DNA of 64,000 nucleotides from Burkholderia sp. GAS332 (GCA_900142905.1 FSRV01000002.1:2976001-3040000), one strand, 5' to 3'. Counted from the stretch's first letter, positions 34,040-45,101 are shown. Notes: generated from the sequence alone by a model not told the origin. Made by a program: numbers and translations.

Positions 34040-35767
34040 TCAGCCACGGCGCGGTGTGCGCCATGCCTGGGTTCTGCGCAATACGCCATGCGATACGCAG
34101 GCAAACAGCACGCAAGCAAAGGCCGCCGTCACGAGAACCAGCGTGGCCATTGCCGCGGCCGGGCCAATCTGTCCGGCGTCGTCGAGATTGAGAATGGCGA
34201 CAGAGGCCGGTTGCGTGTCGGGTGAATAGAGAAACGCAACCGCCGACACCGTCGTCATGCCATTGACGAACAGATAACGCGCGATCTGTAGGATCGACGG
34301 CAGGCACACCGGCACGGTGACGCGGAAAAACGTCTTGTAGAAAGGCACTTTCAGCGAAGCCGAGACCGCTTCGAACTCGTTGTCGATCTGCCGAAGTGCG
34401 GTGACCGCGGTCAAGTGGCTTGACGAGTAGTAGTGCACCACCGTGACGATCGCGAGCAGCGCGAGCGTGCCGTAAAGGCCGTTCAAAGGATTGGCGGGCG
34501 AGTTGAACAGAAAGATGTAGCTGATGCCGAGCACGAGCCCCGGCACGCCCATCGGCAGAATCGCGCACAGATTGATAAAGCCGCGTAACCAGCGCGGCCC
34601 GCGCGTCTTCTCGACCAGATACGCGCCGCCGAACACGATGATGGTGCCACCGATCGCCACGCACGCAGCCATTTTCAGGCTGTTCTTGTAGGCGTCGAAA
34701 ATCCCGGCGCCGATCAGTCCCATCTTGTAGTGCTGCAACCCGAGGCTCATTTGATACGGCCAGAACTTCACGAACGAAGCGAACACCGAAATGCCGACCA
34801 CCGCCAACAGCAGCAAGCAGACGAATGCGCAGTACCCAAGCATCGCCATATCGAAACCACGCGTGGGTTTCGGCTGATAAGGCGTCGAACGCGCGCCAAG
34901 TTGCGATTGCTGCTTGCGGCGAATGAAGAAGTCGACGGCGAACGCAACGAGCGCCGGACAAAGCAGCAGCAGGCTGACCACCGCACTCCGGTTGAAATCC
35001 TGCAAGCCGATGATGAGCTTATAGATGTCGGTGGAGAGCACCGAATAAGGTCCACCGATCACCACCGGCACGCCGAAATCGTTGATGCAGATCGTGAACG
35101 ACACCATCGTCGCGCTGATCAGACCATACTTCGCGCCCGGCAGCGTGATCGTAAAGAATTTGCGCGCCCGGCGCGTGCCCATCGCGTCGGCTGCTTCGTA
35201 TAGGCGTCCGTCAGACAGCGACAGCGCCGTCACGAGAATCATCAGGACATGCGGAAACGAGGCGTAGACCAGACTGCATACGATCCCCGGCAGCCCATAG
35301 ATCGAATGCCCGTGAAGCAACGGTTTCAGGACGCCCGAGTTGCCGAACCAGTAGATGAACGACACGGCGGACAGCAGCGTCGGCGCGAGCAGCGGAAGCA
35401 GCGCGACCGTGCGGACGGCGTTCTTCATCGGCATGCACGAGCGGGTCAGCGCGTACGCGAACGTGAACGCCATCGGAATCACAATCGCCGTCACCAGGCA
35501 GGCGACCGTGACCGAATGCAGTGTCGAGGTCCACACGCCGGAATCCACCAGATAGCCGCTGAAATTGGCGAGTCCGACGAAGTGGCCATCCGCATCGACA
35601 AAGCATTTACCGATCACCAAGGCCAGCGGCACCAGCAGAAACATACCGAGAAACGCGGACATCAGCACGAGGGCCAACTGCGCGATCCGGTCATGCCAAT
35701 GGCTCTTCTGCCGCACCTCGGCGTGACCTTCCTCGCCGCTGCGGCGCTCGATCAGGACGGCGCTCAT
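34040..35767 (-). CDS. 2-aminoethylphosphonate ABC transporter permease (two domains fused)
   Basis: A 575-residue inner-membrane permease holding two BPD-type transmembrane domains. The first EAA loop is YEAADAMGTRRARKFFTITLPGAKYG (near residue 190) and the second is FEAVSASLKVPFYKTFFRVTVPVCLP (near residue 480). About 12 membrane segments. In Salmonella the same work is done by two proteins, PhnU and PhnV; here they are one chain. ATG 35767 has AAGGAG and overlaps the ATPase stop by 4 bp. Confidence 0.9.
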   Translation of the reverse strand: MSAVLIERRSGEEGHAEVRQKSHWHDRIAQLALVLMSAFLGMFLLVPLALVIGKCFVDADGHFVGLANFSGYLVDSGVWTSTLHSVTVACLVTAIVIPMAFTFAYALTRSCMPMKNAVRTVALLPLLAPTLLSAVSFIYWFGNSGVLKPLLHGHSIYGLPGIVCSLVYASFPHVLMILVTALSLSDGRLYEAADAMGTRRARKFFTITLPGAKYGLISATMVSFTICINDFGVPVVIGGPYSVLSTDIYKLIIGLQDFNRSAVVSLLLLCPALVAFAVDFFIRRKQQSQLGARSTPYQPKPTRGFDMAMLGYCAFVCLLLLAVVGISVFASFVKFWPYQMSLGLQHYKMGLIGAGIFDAYKNSLKMAACVAIGGTIIVFGGAYLVEKTRGPRWLRGFINLCAILPMGVPGLVLGISYIFLFNSPANPLNGLYGTLALLAIVTVVHYYSSSHLTAVTALRQIDNEFEAVSASLKVPFYKTFFRVTVPVCLPSILQIARYLFVNGMTTVSAVAFLYSPDTQPASVAILNLDDAGQIGPAAAMATLVLVTAAFACVLFACVSHGVLRRTQAWRTPRRG

Positions 35768-36855
35768 TGAAGTCGCTCCTTCGCGGCGGAGAAGACGCAT
35801 ACGTGTTCGCGGTTGATGGCCAGATTGAAGCGCGACCCCGGCGCGAGGCGGGTGCGATGCATTTCATGAAACGACAGGTCGGCGACGATCTCCTGCTCGC
35901 CGAGCCCGTCCACCTTGAAGCTGACCCGGCAGAACGCGCCGAGGAATTCCAGCTTCTCGACTGAGGCGGGCAGCAGGTTGTCCGCCTCGCTGCCCGGCGC
36001 GCTGAGGTGAATATCTTCCGGGCGCACGAATGCCGACACTTTCGAACCCAAAACCGCGCGTTCCGATCCGCATCCGTAGCGCAGCGCAATGGCGCCCGCC
36101 TTGAGACTGCCGTCGCGTGCCACCTCGGCCGGAATCAGATTGACCTTGCCGATGAAGTCGGCAACGAAGGGCGAGGCCGGCTCGCGATAGATTTCGTGTG
36201 GCGTACCGATCTGTTCGATCACGCCCTGGTTCATCACAACGATCCGGTCGGCCATCGAAAGCGCTTCTTCCTGGTCGTGCGTCACCATGATCGTGGTCAC
36301 GCCGAGGCGCTGCTGCAACTGGCGGATTTCCTGGCGCAGCCGCACACGCACGCGCGCATCCAGCGCCGAGAGCGGCTCGTCGAGCAAAAGCAGACCCGGC
36401 GACGTGGCCAGCGCACGTGCCAGCGCGATGCGCTGCTGCTGCCCACCCGACAACTGGTTCGGATGCTTCTTCTGCGCATCCGGCAAGCCGACCAGGGCGA
36501 GCAGTTCGTTCACACGATCGGCGATCGCTGCGCGCTTCATCCTGCGATTCACGAGACCGTAGGCCACGTTGTCGAAGATGGTCAGATTCGGAAACAGCGC
36601 GTACGACTGAAAGACGATGCCGTAGTCGCGAAGCTGAGGCGGCAGCCGCGAAATATCGCGGCCGTCCTGCGTGATCTGGCCGGCACTCTGGGTTTCCAGT
36701 CCGGCAATGATGCGCAACAAAGTGGTCTTGCCGCATCCAGACGGCCCGAGAAAGCAGAGCATCTCGCCCTTCTTCACGCCAAGATTGATGTCTTCCAGAA
36801 CCGGCGTGTCGTTGAACCGCTTATAGACCCGCTCTACGCTCAAATACGCTGTCAT
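35764..36855 (-). CDS. phnT: 2-aminoethylphosphonate ABC transporter ATP-binding protein
   Basis: A 363-residue ATPase of the MOI/CysA-Pot type. Walker A GPSGCGKTTLL at about residues 37-47, Q-loop FQSYALFPNLT, signature LSGGQQQRIALARAL, Walker B LLLLDEPLSALD and switch His in MVTHDQEEA. The C-terminal TOBE region (from about 270) holds VSAFVRPEDIHL. ATG 36855 follows GGAGGAG. It powers the fused permease and works with PhnS. Confidence 0.92.
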   Translation of the reverse strand: MTAYLSVERVYKRFNDTPVLEDINLGVKKGEMLCFLGPSGCGKTTLLRIIAGLETQSAGQITQDGRDISRLPPQLRDYGIVFQSYALFPNLTIFDNVAYGLVNRRMKRAAIADRVNELLALVGLPDAQKKHPNQLSGGQQQRIALARALATSPGLLLLDEPLSALDARVRVRLRQEIRQLQQRLGVTTIMVTHDQEEALSMADRIVVMNQGVIEQIGTPHEIYREPASPFVADFIGKVNLIPAEVARDGSLKAGAIALRYGCGSERAVLGSKVSAFVRPEDIHLSAPGSEADNLLPASVEKLEFLGAFCRVSFKVDGLGEQEIVADLSFHEMHRTRLAPGSRFNLAINREHVCVFSAAKERLQ

Positions 36856-36981
36856 GTTCTCCTCCGCTTCCGCTTGCACGTCTGCACGGCGGCGACACAC
36901 TGCTGTGCGTTGCATCGCCGTATCGTTCGGGGCCGCGCAGCGCGCGACCCGGCGCTCGTCGAGACCTGGCTGAACCCGGCC

Positions 36982-38037
36982 TTACTTTTGCTCCTTGTTG
37001 CCGTAGCGCTTTTGCCAGTCTTCGAGAATTGCGTCGCGGTTCTTTGCGGACCATGTGAAGTCGTTCTTCACGAGCAGTTCGGAATAGTTATCGGGGATGC
37101 CTGACAGTTTCTTCGCGACGCCGGGGTACGCCACAATCGCCCACCATTGCGCGGTGATTTCATTGGCCTCCTTGCTGGCCATGAAGTCCGCGAGTTTTTT
37201 AGCCGCTTCCGGCTGCTTGGTCGTCTTCATGATGCCGGTCGCTTCCATGTCCCAGCCCAGCCCCTCTTTCGGAAAGATCAGGTCGATGGGGGCGCCTTGC
37301 GCCTGCAACTCGTGTCCGCGGAATTCGAACGAGATACCGATCGGAAATTCGCCGGTGCCGGCAAGCGTGCAGGGCTTCGAGCCCGAGTGCACGTATTGCG
37401 CGACGTTCTTGTCCAGCGCGTCCATGTACTGCCAGCCCTTGTCCTTGCCGAAGGTTTGCAGCCATGACGTGACGTCGAGATAACCGGTGCCGGACGACAC
37501 CGGACTCGGCATCACGATCATGCCCTTGTAGACCGGCTTGGTCAGGTCTTCCCATGAGGTCGGCTTAGGCAGGTGGCGCTTCTCGGCTTCGACGCGGTTG
37601 TAGCAGACCGTCGCGCCCCACACGTCCATACCGACCCAGTGCGGCGGCGTGTTCGCGTCGCTGTACTTGCGCGTCAGACTGTCGAACCCCTGCGGGGCGT
37701 AGGGCATCAGCATGCCTTGCAGATCGAGCAGCGTCAGGCTGGATGCCGCGAGCCCGAGCACCACGTCGGCACGCGGATTGTTCTTTTCGGCGAGCAGCTT
37801 GGCGGTGACCGCGCCCGTCGAATCGCGCACCCAGCGGATTTCGATATCCGGATTGGCCTTTTCGAACGCGTCTTTGTACGGTTTCATCGCTTCGTCTTCA
37901 AGCGCCGTATAGACGAGCAACTGCGTCTTCGCATACGCGAACTGGACCGCGCCGAGCGCGACGGCGGCGGCCACCAGACAACGCAGCGCCCGATTCAGAC
38001 GACCTCTGCGACCTTTAAACCCCGACTGTTCCTTCAT
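36982..38037 (-). CDS. phnS: 2-aminoethylphosphonate-binding periplasmic protein
   Basis: A 351-residue solute-binding protein of the iron/thiamine/polyamine-like group. A signal peptide spans residues 1-36 (basic start, LVAAAVALGAVQFAYA, cut before KTQLL). The mature part has VYTALEDEAMKPYKDAFEKANPDIEIRWV and ADVVLGLAASSLTLL, as in aminoethylphosphonate-binding proteins. ATG 38037 was chosen at the start of the signal peptide. First gene of the minus-strand phosphonate unit, divergent from phnA across a 238-bp region with an operator-like palindrome. Confidence 0.9.
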   Translation of the reverse strand: MKEQSGFKGRRGRLNRALRCLVAAAVALGAVQFAYAKTQLLVYTALEDEAMKPYKDAFEKANPDIEIRWVRDSTGAVTAKLLAEKNNPRADVVLGLAASSLTLLDLQGMLMPYAPQGFDSLTRKYSDANTPPHWVGMDVWGATVCYNRVEAEKRHLPKPTSWEDLTKPVYKGMIVMPSPVSSGTGYLDVTSWLQTFGKDKGWQYMDALDKNVAQYVHSGSKPCTLAGTGEFPIGISFEFRGHELQAQGAPIDLIFPKEGLGWDMEATGIMKTTKQPEAAKKLADFMASKEANEITAQWWAIVAYPGVAKKLSGIPDNYSELLVKNDFTWSAKNRDAILEDWQKRYGNKEQK

Positions 38038-38167
38038 TTCCAGACCCCTTGAGAAAGTGGCGTCGCGGCCAGCGACGAAAACGACCGGTGCTACGGGACC
38101 ACGGTGTGTTGCAAGCCTCTTAAGCAACCCCTGACAACTGCCTTCGACAACTGATGATTTGTTGTCT

Positions 38168-38179
38168 GTTGTTGACAAT
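38168..38179. promoter_or_regulatory. GntR/FCD-type operator candidate, site 2
   Basis: GTTGT-TG-ACAAT, differing from site 1 (30531-30542) in one base, lies 131 bp upstream of phnS and 97 bp upstream of phnA. Extra TTGT and ACAA half-sites flank it, so more than one dimer might bind here. Confidence 0.65.
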
Positions 38180-38260
38180 CTACAAAGCATCAATTTTAAT
38201 GTCAAGTATTGCCTCACTTTGCCACATAACGCCACATCACCCTGACCCGCCTTTCCCTAG

Positions 38261-39511
<1,251 letters not shown>

Positions 39512-39524
39512 CCGGGGATCAGAA

Positions 39525-40979
39525 ATGAATGCTGTGGCTGAAATGAAGGCTCAATGGCAGGTGCGTCATGAAGCGCTGCGCATCGGCGGCGAAAAGATCT
39601 TTCGCGACGACGTGATCGAAGTGCGCAACCCTTACGATGGCACGCTTGTCGGCACGGTGCCGAAAGCGACGCTCGCGGACGTGCGCCACGCGTTCGAATT
39701 CGCGCGTGCGTATCGTCCTTCGCTGACCCGCTATGAACGCGCCGCGATCCTGCGTCGCGCGGCCGATGCCGTGCGCGCACGCACCGAAGAAATCGCCGCC
39801 CTCATCACGGCGGAAGCGGGCTTGTGCAAGAAGGACTCGATCTACGAAGCCGGCCGCGTCGCGGACGTGCTGGTGTTCGGCGCAGGCGAAGTGCTGAAAG
39901 ACGATGGCCAGATTTTCTCGTGCGATCTCACGCCTCACGGCAAGAAACGGCGCGTCTACACGCAACGTGATCCGCTGCTGGGTGTGATTTCCGCGATCAC
40001 GCCGTTCAACCATCCAATGAATCAGGTCGCGCACAAGATCGTGCCGTCGATTGCCACGAACAATCGCATCGTCGTGAAACCGTCGGAGAAAGTACCGCTG
40101 TCGTGCTATCTGCTTGCCGACATTCTCCATGAAGCGGGCTTGCCGGTGCAGATGCTGCAGGTGTTGACGGGCGACCCGAGCGTGATTGCCGACGAACTGA
40201 TCACGAACCCCGCCATCGATCTCATCACGTTCACCGGCGGCGTCTCGATCGGCAAATCGATCGCCTCGCGCATGGGCTACCGGCGCGCCGTGCTCGAACT
40301 CGGCGGCAACGACCCGATCATCGTGATGGAGGACGCCGATCTCGACGAAGCCAGTTCGCTTGCTGTGTCAGGCTCGTACAAGAACTCGGGCCAGCGTTGC
40401 ACCGCCATCAAGCGCATGCTGGTACACGAGTCGGTCGCCGACCGCTTCACGGATCTCGTCGTGGAAAAGACACTCGCCTGGAAATATGGCAATCCGGCGG
40501 ATGGTTCAGTCGATATGGGAACGGTCATCGACGAAGCGGCCGCACAGTTCTGCGAACGCCAGGTCAATGACGCCTTGTCACGCGGTGCCCGTCTGCTGGC
40601 GGGCAACCTTCGCGAGGGTGCGCTTTACTCGCCGACGGTGGTCGACCGTATCACGCCCGACATGCCGCTCGTCAAGTACGAGACGTTCGGACCGGTGTCG
40701 CCGATCATGCGCTTTGCCAACATCGACGAAGCGATCCGCATGTCGAACTGCACGGACTACGCGTTGTCATCGTCGGTCTGCACGAATCGCCTCGACTACA
40801 TCACGCGCTTCATCACTGAACTGGAAGTGGGTAGCGTGAATGTGCGCGAAGTGCCCGGGTATCGGCTCGAACTCACGCCGTTCGGCGGCGTGAAAGACTC
40901 GGGGCTCGGCTATAAGGAAGGGGTGCAGGAGGCCATGAAGAGCTTTACCAATACGAAGACCTACTCGCTGCCATGGTGA
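39525..40979 (+). CDS. phnY: Phosphonoacetaldehyde dehydrogenase
   Basis: A 484-residue NAD-dependent aldehyde dehydrogenase converting phosphonoacetaldehyde to phosphonoacetate. Catalytic Cys292 (NSGQRCTAIKRM), Glu258 (VLELGGNDP) and Asn162 (TPFNHPMNQ) are present. The Arg-Cys-Thr around the nucleophile and the Arg/Lys-rich substrate pocket match PhnY. ATG 39525 has GGGGA upstream; the frame is open further up but overlaps phnA. With PhnW and PhnA it makes the three-step route aminoethylphosphonate to acetate plus phosphate. Confidence 0.93.
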   Translation: MNAVAEMKAQWQVRHEALRIGGEKIFRDDVIEVRNPYDGTLVGTVPKATLADVRHAFEFARAYRPSLTRYERAAILRRAADAVRARTEEIAALITAEAGLCKKDSIYEAGRVADVLVFGAGEVLKDDGQIFSCDLTPHGKKRRVYTQRDPLLGVISAITPFNHPMNQVAHKIVPSIATNNRIVVKPSEKVPLSCYLLADILHEAGLPVQMLQVLTGDPSVIADELITNPAIDLITFTGGVSIGKSIASRMGYRRAVLELGGNDPIIVMEDADLDEASSLAVSGSYKNSGQRCTAIKRMLVHESVADRFTDLVVEKTLAWKYGNPADGSVDMGTVIDEAAAQFCERQVNDALSRGARLLAGNLREGALYSPTVVDRITPDMPLVKYETFGPVSPIMRFANIDEAIRMSNCTDYALSSSVCTNRLDYITRFITELEVGSVNVREVPGYRLELTPFGGVKDSGLGYKEGVQEAMKSFTNTKTYSLPW

Positions 40980-40994
40980 GTACGATGTGAGTGT

Positions 40995-41016
40995 GAGAAG
41001 CGCTGCGGCGCTTCTC
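40995..41016 (+). terminator. Hairpin after phnY, probable terminator
   Basis: GAGAAGCGC, a TGCG loop, then GCGCTTCTC, 15 bp after the phnY stop. The following sequence holds only a CTTTT, so termination may be partial. Confidence 0.65.
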
Positions 41017-41128
41017 ATGTCGCTTTTGTGACAGAAACATCATCTTGGGATCACGTTGGGGATTCGTCCGCGAGCCAAACTGAAGTCACTCGGAGTCAAC
41101 CACGACACCGACCTTAAAGGAGGCTCAA

Positions 41129-41461
41129 ATGAAAGTTCGAAACGTACTTGGTGTTGGCCTGCTCACGGCCTTCCTCGCTCCACTGGCTTACGCAGACGTG
41201 GCGAGCCCATCGTCACAGCACCAGCCCGCCCAGCAATCCCAGCCGCACGCCGGCACCCTGCATACGATTGCTTCGTCGGGTGCGGTACCGCAGGTCAATC
41301 CCAGGGCCCACGGCAAGACGCGCGCTGAAGTCCGTCAGGAACTGATTCAGGCGCAGCGGGATGGCCTCATCCCCACGAACGACACGGACTATCCGCCGAG
41401 CAAACGCACGATCGAACGCAATAAGGCGCGTTTTGCCGGGCTCGAGCGCCACTACGAGTAA
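41129..41461 (+). CDS. DUF4148 secreted protein
   Basis: A 110-residue protein with a signal peptide (residues 1-22, cleaved after LAYA). The mature part ends in the DUF4148 pattern GKTRAEVRQELIQAQRDGLIPTNDTDYPPS followed by an NKARF tail. The middle (residues 25-60) is Pro/Gln/His-rich. DUF4148 proteins are abundant in Burkholderiales, periplasmic, and of unknown function. AAGGAGG lies before the ATG, so expression could be high. A second, diverged copy follows 114 bp later, and a metal-type two-component system lies next to it. Confidence 0.85.
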   Translation: MKVRNVLGVGLLTAFLAPLAYADVASPSSQHQPAQQSQPHAGTLHTIASSGAVPQVNPRAHGKTRAEVRQELIQAQRDGLIPTNDTDYPPSKRTIERNKARFAGLERHYE

Positions 41462-41575
41462 TCAGTAAGCCTGCTTGTTCTCACCTCGCAGCACCCTGCG
41501 TGCAAGCGCCTCATCGTTCAATCGGGAAGCGCATCGGGCAAAGCACGCCTATCTCTCAGCCAACCGGAGTCAACC

Positions 41576-41902
41576 ATGAAATCGATCACCACGCTCATCC
41601 TCGCCTCGGCGCTCCTCCTTTCCTCGGCTGTTCAAGCCCAAGGTCTGACACGTGCCGAAGTGAAGCAGCAACTCATCGAAGCGCAAGCCAACGGGCTCGC
41701 CTACATTACGGACACGTCCTATCCGGCGATTCATCCGAGCTTTGAACACAAGGTCAAAGCGCAAGCGACGCCGAATGGCTATGGTGGGGTGCCTGACGGA
41801 TCGCAGCAATCCGGCGTGGCGCCGCACGGACATCCGATGCCGCACGGCAACCCGCACTGCGTTGGGCCGGTTAGTTTCTGCAACATCTATGCAGGGTCAT
41901 AA
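41576..41902 (+). CDS. DUF4148-type secreted protein with His/Gly-rich tail
   Basis: A 108-residue protein. The signal peptide is residues 1-22 (LASALLLSSAVQAQ). A DUF4148-like core follows directly (GLTRAEVKQQLIEAQANGLAYITDTSYPAI). The C-terminal 35 residues, including HGHPMPHGNPHC and a second Cys, are rich in His and Gly and could bind metal. GGAGT precedes the ATG. It converges with the sensor-kinase gene 53 bp downstream, which suggests but does not prove a metal-related role. Confidence 0.78.
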   Translation: MKSITTLILASALLLSSAVQAQGLTRAEVKQQLIEAQANGLAYITDTSYPAIHPSFEHKVKAQATPNGYGGVPDGSQQSGVAPHGHPMPHGNPHCVGPVSFCNIYAGS

Positions 41903-41955
41903 ATGCGGGATCATCAGCACGGCGGCAATGGCCGCATGCGCGGGCCATGCCGTGC

Positions 41956-43413
41956 TCATCCGAGGTTGCACGACTCCACTCGCCGTACCGTCGCACTGGC
42001 CGGCCGGCTGGCGGGCCGATTGAAGCTCAGCACGAAGGCAGTGCGCACGCCGGGCTCGCTCGTCACACTGCACGCGCCGTCGTGTTCGTCCATGATCGAG
42101 CTGACGATCGCGAGTCCGAGCCCCGCACCCAACGCCGATTCATAGCGCGCCGGATCGACCCGATAGAAGCGATCGAAAATACGCCCGAGGTGCTCAGCAC
42201 CGATGCCCGGTCCAGCATCAATGACGGCGACCCTCGATACCGCATCGCGCTCCGTGCACTCCACGACGACTTCGCTGCCCGCCGGCGCATGGGCAACCGC
42301 GTTCGATAGCAGGTTGCTCAGCGCACGCTGCACAAGCAATTGATTGCCATCGAAACGCGCCTCGCCTGTCACGCGGATCCCGACGCCTTTGTCGCTGGCG
42401 AGCGTTTCATAGTAGCCGGCAACCTGCTCCGCCTCCTCACGTGCATCGATCCTCTTGAAGTTCACTCGATGCATGCGGTTTTCCGAACGAGCGAGGAACA
42501 GCATGTCATCGATCATTCTCGATAGACGCTGGGTTTCATCAATGCCTGATTCGATGACCGAACGGTATTCGTCTGCTTGCCGCGGCTTGGACAACGCCAC
42601 CTGCGATTCCGCGAGCATGTTTGTCAGAGGCGTACGCATGTCGTGCGCGAGATCGGAGGAAAAGCGCGACAGGCGATCGAAGGATTCATCCAGACGTTGC
42701 AGCATCCGGTTGAACGCCTGGTTCAGCGCACGCATCTCGCCGGACATGGCGATGTCCGGTAACGGTTGAGTCAGTTTGCTGCCCGACACCTGATCGGCCC
42801 GCTCGGCGAGCAACTTCAAGGGCCGCAGGCCCAGTTTCGCGAGCGAATACGCCACCAGCGCGGAAATCACGGTGCCTAGCAGCGTCACCAGCATGACGTT
42901 GACCGAATAGGTGCGAAGCAAGCCATTCTGCCGGCTGTCGTTGTACTGGACCACGACGCGAACCGAGGTACCGTCTGAACTCGCGCCGCCTAGCGGTACC
43001 GTCTCGCTCACGTAGCGATACTCCCCATAGGTCCGGTCAAAGGCCTTGGGGCGCCCGCTGCCGGAATCAACGAGAATGCCGTCGCGCAGCCGGAAGCCTG
43101 CCGAGCGGACGAGTTCGCGCCCGTCCCTGGCATAGATAGCCATTTCGATGTTTTCGTGCGCGTGGAACGGGTCGAACCACGCGGGGCCATGGCTCGCCAC
43201 ACCCGCGTCGCTGCGCTCTGTGACGAGGCGCGAGCGCGTAGCGGCCAGCGTCGTGTAAATCTCCTGCGCAGCGTCGGCCCGGACGTTCTGTTTGAGCGCC
43301 GCGTATAGGCACAGTCCGTTAACCGCGAGCAGGATCGAACTGGCGAGCGCGAACAGAATGGTCAGCCGAACGCTCAGCGTACGCGGCAAAAGTCGATGAG
43401 TCAGGCGGCGCAA
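41956..43413 (-). CDS. Heavy-metal-type sensor histidine kinase (CusS/IrlS-like)
   Basis: A 485-residue membrane kinase. It has a transmembrane helix at about 15-35, a periplasmic sensor of about 130 residues, a second helix near 170-190, HAMP at 190-245, the phospho-acceptor His in [21 protein letters not shown]-box [11 protein letters not shown], and G-boxes DAGPGIG and GAGLGLAIV. The start is TTG 43413, supported by GGAGG seven bases upstream inside the end of the response-regulator gene. It overlaps that gene by 13 bp. Copper, silver or zinc is the likely signal from family knowledge; the sensor residues do not decide. Confidence 0.88.
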   Translation of the reverse strand: MRRLTHRLLPRTLSVRLTILFALASSILLAVNGLCLYAALKQNVRADAAQEIYTTLAATRSRLVTERSDAGVASHGPAWFDPFHAHENIEMAIYARDGRELVRSAGFRLRDGILVDSGSGRPKAFDRTYGEYRYVSETVPLGGASSDGTSVRVVVQYNDSRQNGLLRTYSVNVMLVTLLGTVISALVAYSLAKLGLRPLKLLAERADQVSGSKLTQPLPDIAMSGEMRALNQAFNRMLQRLDESFDRLSRFSSDLAHDMRTPLTNMLAESQVALSKPRQADEYRSVIESGIDETQRLSRMIDDMLFLARSENRMHRVNFKRIDAREEAEQVAGYYETLASDKGVGIRVTGEARFDGNQLLVQRALSNLLSNAVAHAPAGSEVVVECTERDAVSRVAVIDAGPGIGAEHLGRIFDRFYRVDPARYESALGAGLGLAIVSSIMDEHDGACSVTSEPGVRTAFVLSFNRPASRPASATVRRVESCNLG

Positions 43414-44081
43414 TCGCGTACCTCCAGCACGTAACCCATGCCTCGAACCGTGTGAATCAGCTTGGTCGGATACATCTCGTCGATCTTTGCACGAACCCGT
43501 CTGACGGCGGAATCAACAACGTTAGTGTCGCTACTGAAGTTGATGTCCCAGACCTGCGAGGCGATGGTGGAGCGCGGCAAGACTTCGCCTTCGCGCCGCA
43601 TGAGCAGCCATAGCAGCGTGAATTCCTTGGCGGTCAGAAGGATCGTGTCGCCCTGGCGCGTCGCCTTGCGCCGTGTGAGGTCGAGTTCAAGATCCGCCAC
43701 CTGCAGAACCGACGGATCGCGGCCCTTCCCCCTGCGCAGGATCGTGCGAATGCGCGCGAGCAACTCCACGAAATCGAAGGGCTTGACCACGTAATCGTCG
43801 GCGCCCATCTCGAGGCCTTTGACCTTGTCGCTGGTATCGTCGCGGGCCGTCAGCAGCAGCACCGGGGTCATGTGTGTGCGCCTCAACGACGACAGTACCG
43901 ACCACCCGTCGAGACCGGGCAGCATGACATCGAGCACAACAAGGTCATACGCCTCGGTTGTCGCCTGATGAAGTCCGGTCACGCCGTCGCGCACCCAGTC
44001 GGTAACAAAACCCGCTTCATTGAGGCCTTTTTGCAGATATACCCCCGTTTTTTCCTCGTCTTCAACAATCAGAATTCTCAT
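43401..44081 (-). CDS. OmpR-family response regulator, heavy-metal (CusR/IrlR-like)
   Basis: A 226-residue regulator: receiver domain with phosphorylated Asp51 ([13 protein letters not shown]), Lys in [14 protein letters not shown], and an OmpR-type winged helix from about 125 ([54 protein letters not shown]). The [23 protein letters not shown] segment is typical of CusR/CopR/IrlR regulators. ATG 44081 gives the standard MRILIVEDE start; an ATG five codons upstream is also possible. A CusR-like box lies 44 bp upstream. Confidence 0.9.
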   Translation of the reverse strand: MRILIVEDEEKTGVYLQKGLNEAGFVTDWVRDGVTGLHQATTEAYDLVVLDVMLPGLDGWSVLSSLRRTHMTPVLLLTARDDTSDKVKGLEMGADDYVVKPFDFVELLARIRTILRRGKGRDPSVLQVADLELDLTRRKATRQGDTILLTAKEFTLLWLLMRREGEVLPRSTIASQVWDINFSSDTNVVDSAVRRVRAKIDEMYPTKLIHTVRGMGYVLEVRDCAA

Positions 44082-44124
44082 CTCAACTCTTTCCATTAAA
44101 ACGCGCTACACAGCGCGCGCGCAC

Positions 44125-44140
44125 ATGACGCATTTGTCAT
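44125..44140. promoter_or_regulatory. CusR/CopR-like box
   Basis: ATGACGCATTTGTCAT matches the CusR palindrome ATGACAA-NN-TTGTCAT at 12 of 14 defined positions. It lies 44 bp before the response-regulator start, where an autoregulatory site is expected. Confidence 0.65.
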
Positions 44141-44359
44141 TTGGCGGTCATGCATGCGCACTGGCTCATCGCTAGATTAGGTCACTGAAGTGCCGATGCA
44201 GGCTGCTGCATTAGTGGATGCATCGTCTCAAATCGAGCGTGTCGTTCTGCGGGCCAGCGAAACGACGAAAGCTAAATGTAATAATAAAGCCACTGCAACA
44301 GACATCAATCTGAGCGCGCAGTTCCGCAGAAACGAACAAACCCTCTACTGGAGCACCGA

Positions 44360-45028
44360 ATGAACCGAACGAAACGCATGCTGCTGGAAAACATCGCATG
44401 GGCCGCCGAATCGGCACAGAGCGACCCCGCATTCTTCGACGGCCTCGCACTCGGGCAGAGTCCGAAAGCCCTCTGGATCGGCTGTTCGGACAGTCGTGTA
44501 CCGGCGGAGATCGTCACGAATTGCTCGCCCGGCGACCTGTTCGTTCATCGCAACATCGCCAACCTTTTTTCGAGTACCGACGACAACGTCATGAGCGTGC
44601 TCGAGTACGCGGTTCAGGTCCTGAAGGTGCAAGACATCATCGTCTGCGGGCACTACGGATGTGGCGGCGTCAAGGCAGCGCTGCTCCCCATCCCGTCTGA
44701 TCTGCCGCATGTCGCGAGGCGTATTGCGCCGCTATGCGCGCTCGCTGGCGTACACAGCGCGGAGCTGAAACAGTGCGGCACCGGCGATGAGCAGGTCAAC
44801 CGCCTGGCCGAGCTGAATGTGATGGAACAGGTCCGGGCAATCCGCGCGACCTCGATCGTGCGCAACGCGGCGCATGCACCCTCCGTGCATGGCTGGATTT
44901 TCGGGCTGCACGATGGCCGCATCAAAGTGTTGATGGCGGGCGACCTTCCTTCGCGGCACAACGAATCGAGCCGCCGCATGGTTTCGGTACGCGAGTATCT
45001 GGTCACCGCAGGGACAATGGCCCACTGA
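44360..45028 (+). CDS. can: Beta-class carbonic anhydrase
   Basis: A 222-residue zinc enzyme interconverting CO2 and bicarbonate. Zinc ligands Cys42, Asp44, His98 and Cys101 and Arg46 fall at the same positions as in E. coli Can (IGCSDSRVPAE, CGHYGCGGVKAAL). GGAG lies before the ATG. The SulP transporter gene follows 73 bp later on the same strand; such CA-SulP pairing suggests bicarbonate uptake or pH/CO2 balance. Confidence 0.93.
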   Translation: MNRTKRMLLENIAWAAESAQSDPAFFDGLALGQSPKALWIGCSDSRVPAEIVTNCSPGDLFVHRNIANLFSSTDDNVMSVLEYAVQVLKVQDIIVCGHYGCGGVKAALLPIPSDLPHVARRIAPLCALAGVHSAELKQCGTGDEQVNRLAELNVMEQVRAIRATSIVRNAAHAPSVHGWIFGLHDGRIKVLMAGDLPSRHNESSRRMVSVREYLVTAGTMAH

Positions 45029-45101
45029 CCGGCGCTGTTCTGAGCGCCTCGTCAGCAAGATCTTTTAGTCCCTGTAAAGAATAGTCTGGAATCCAAAGCA
45101 T

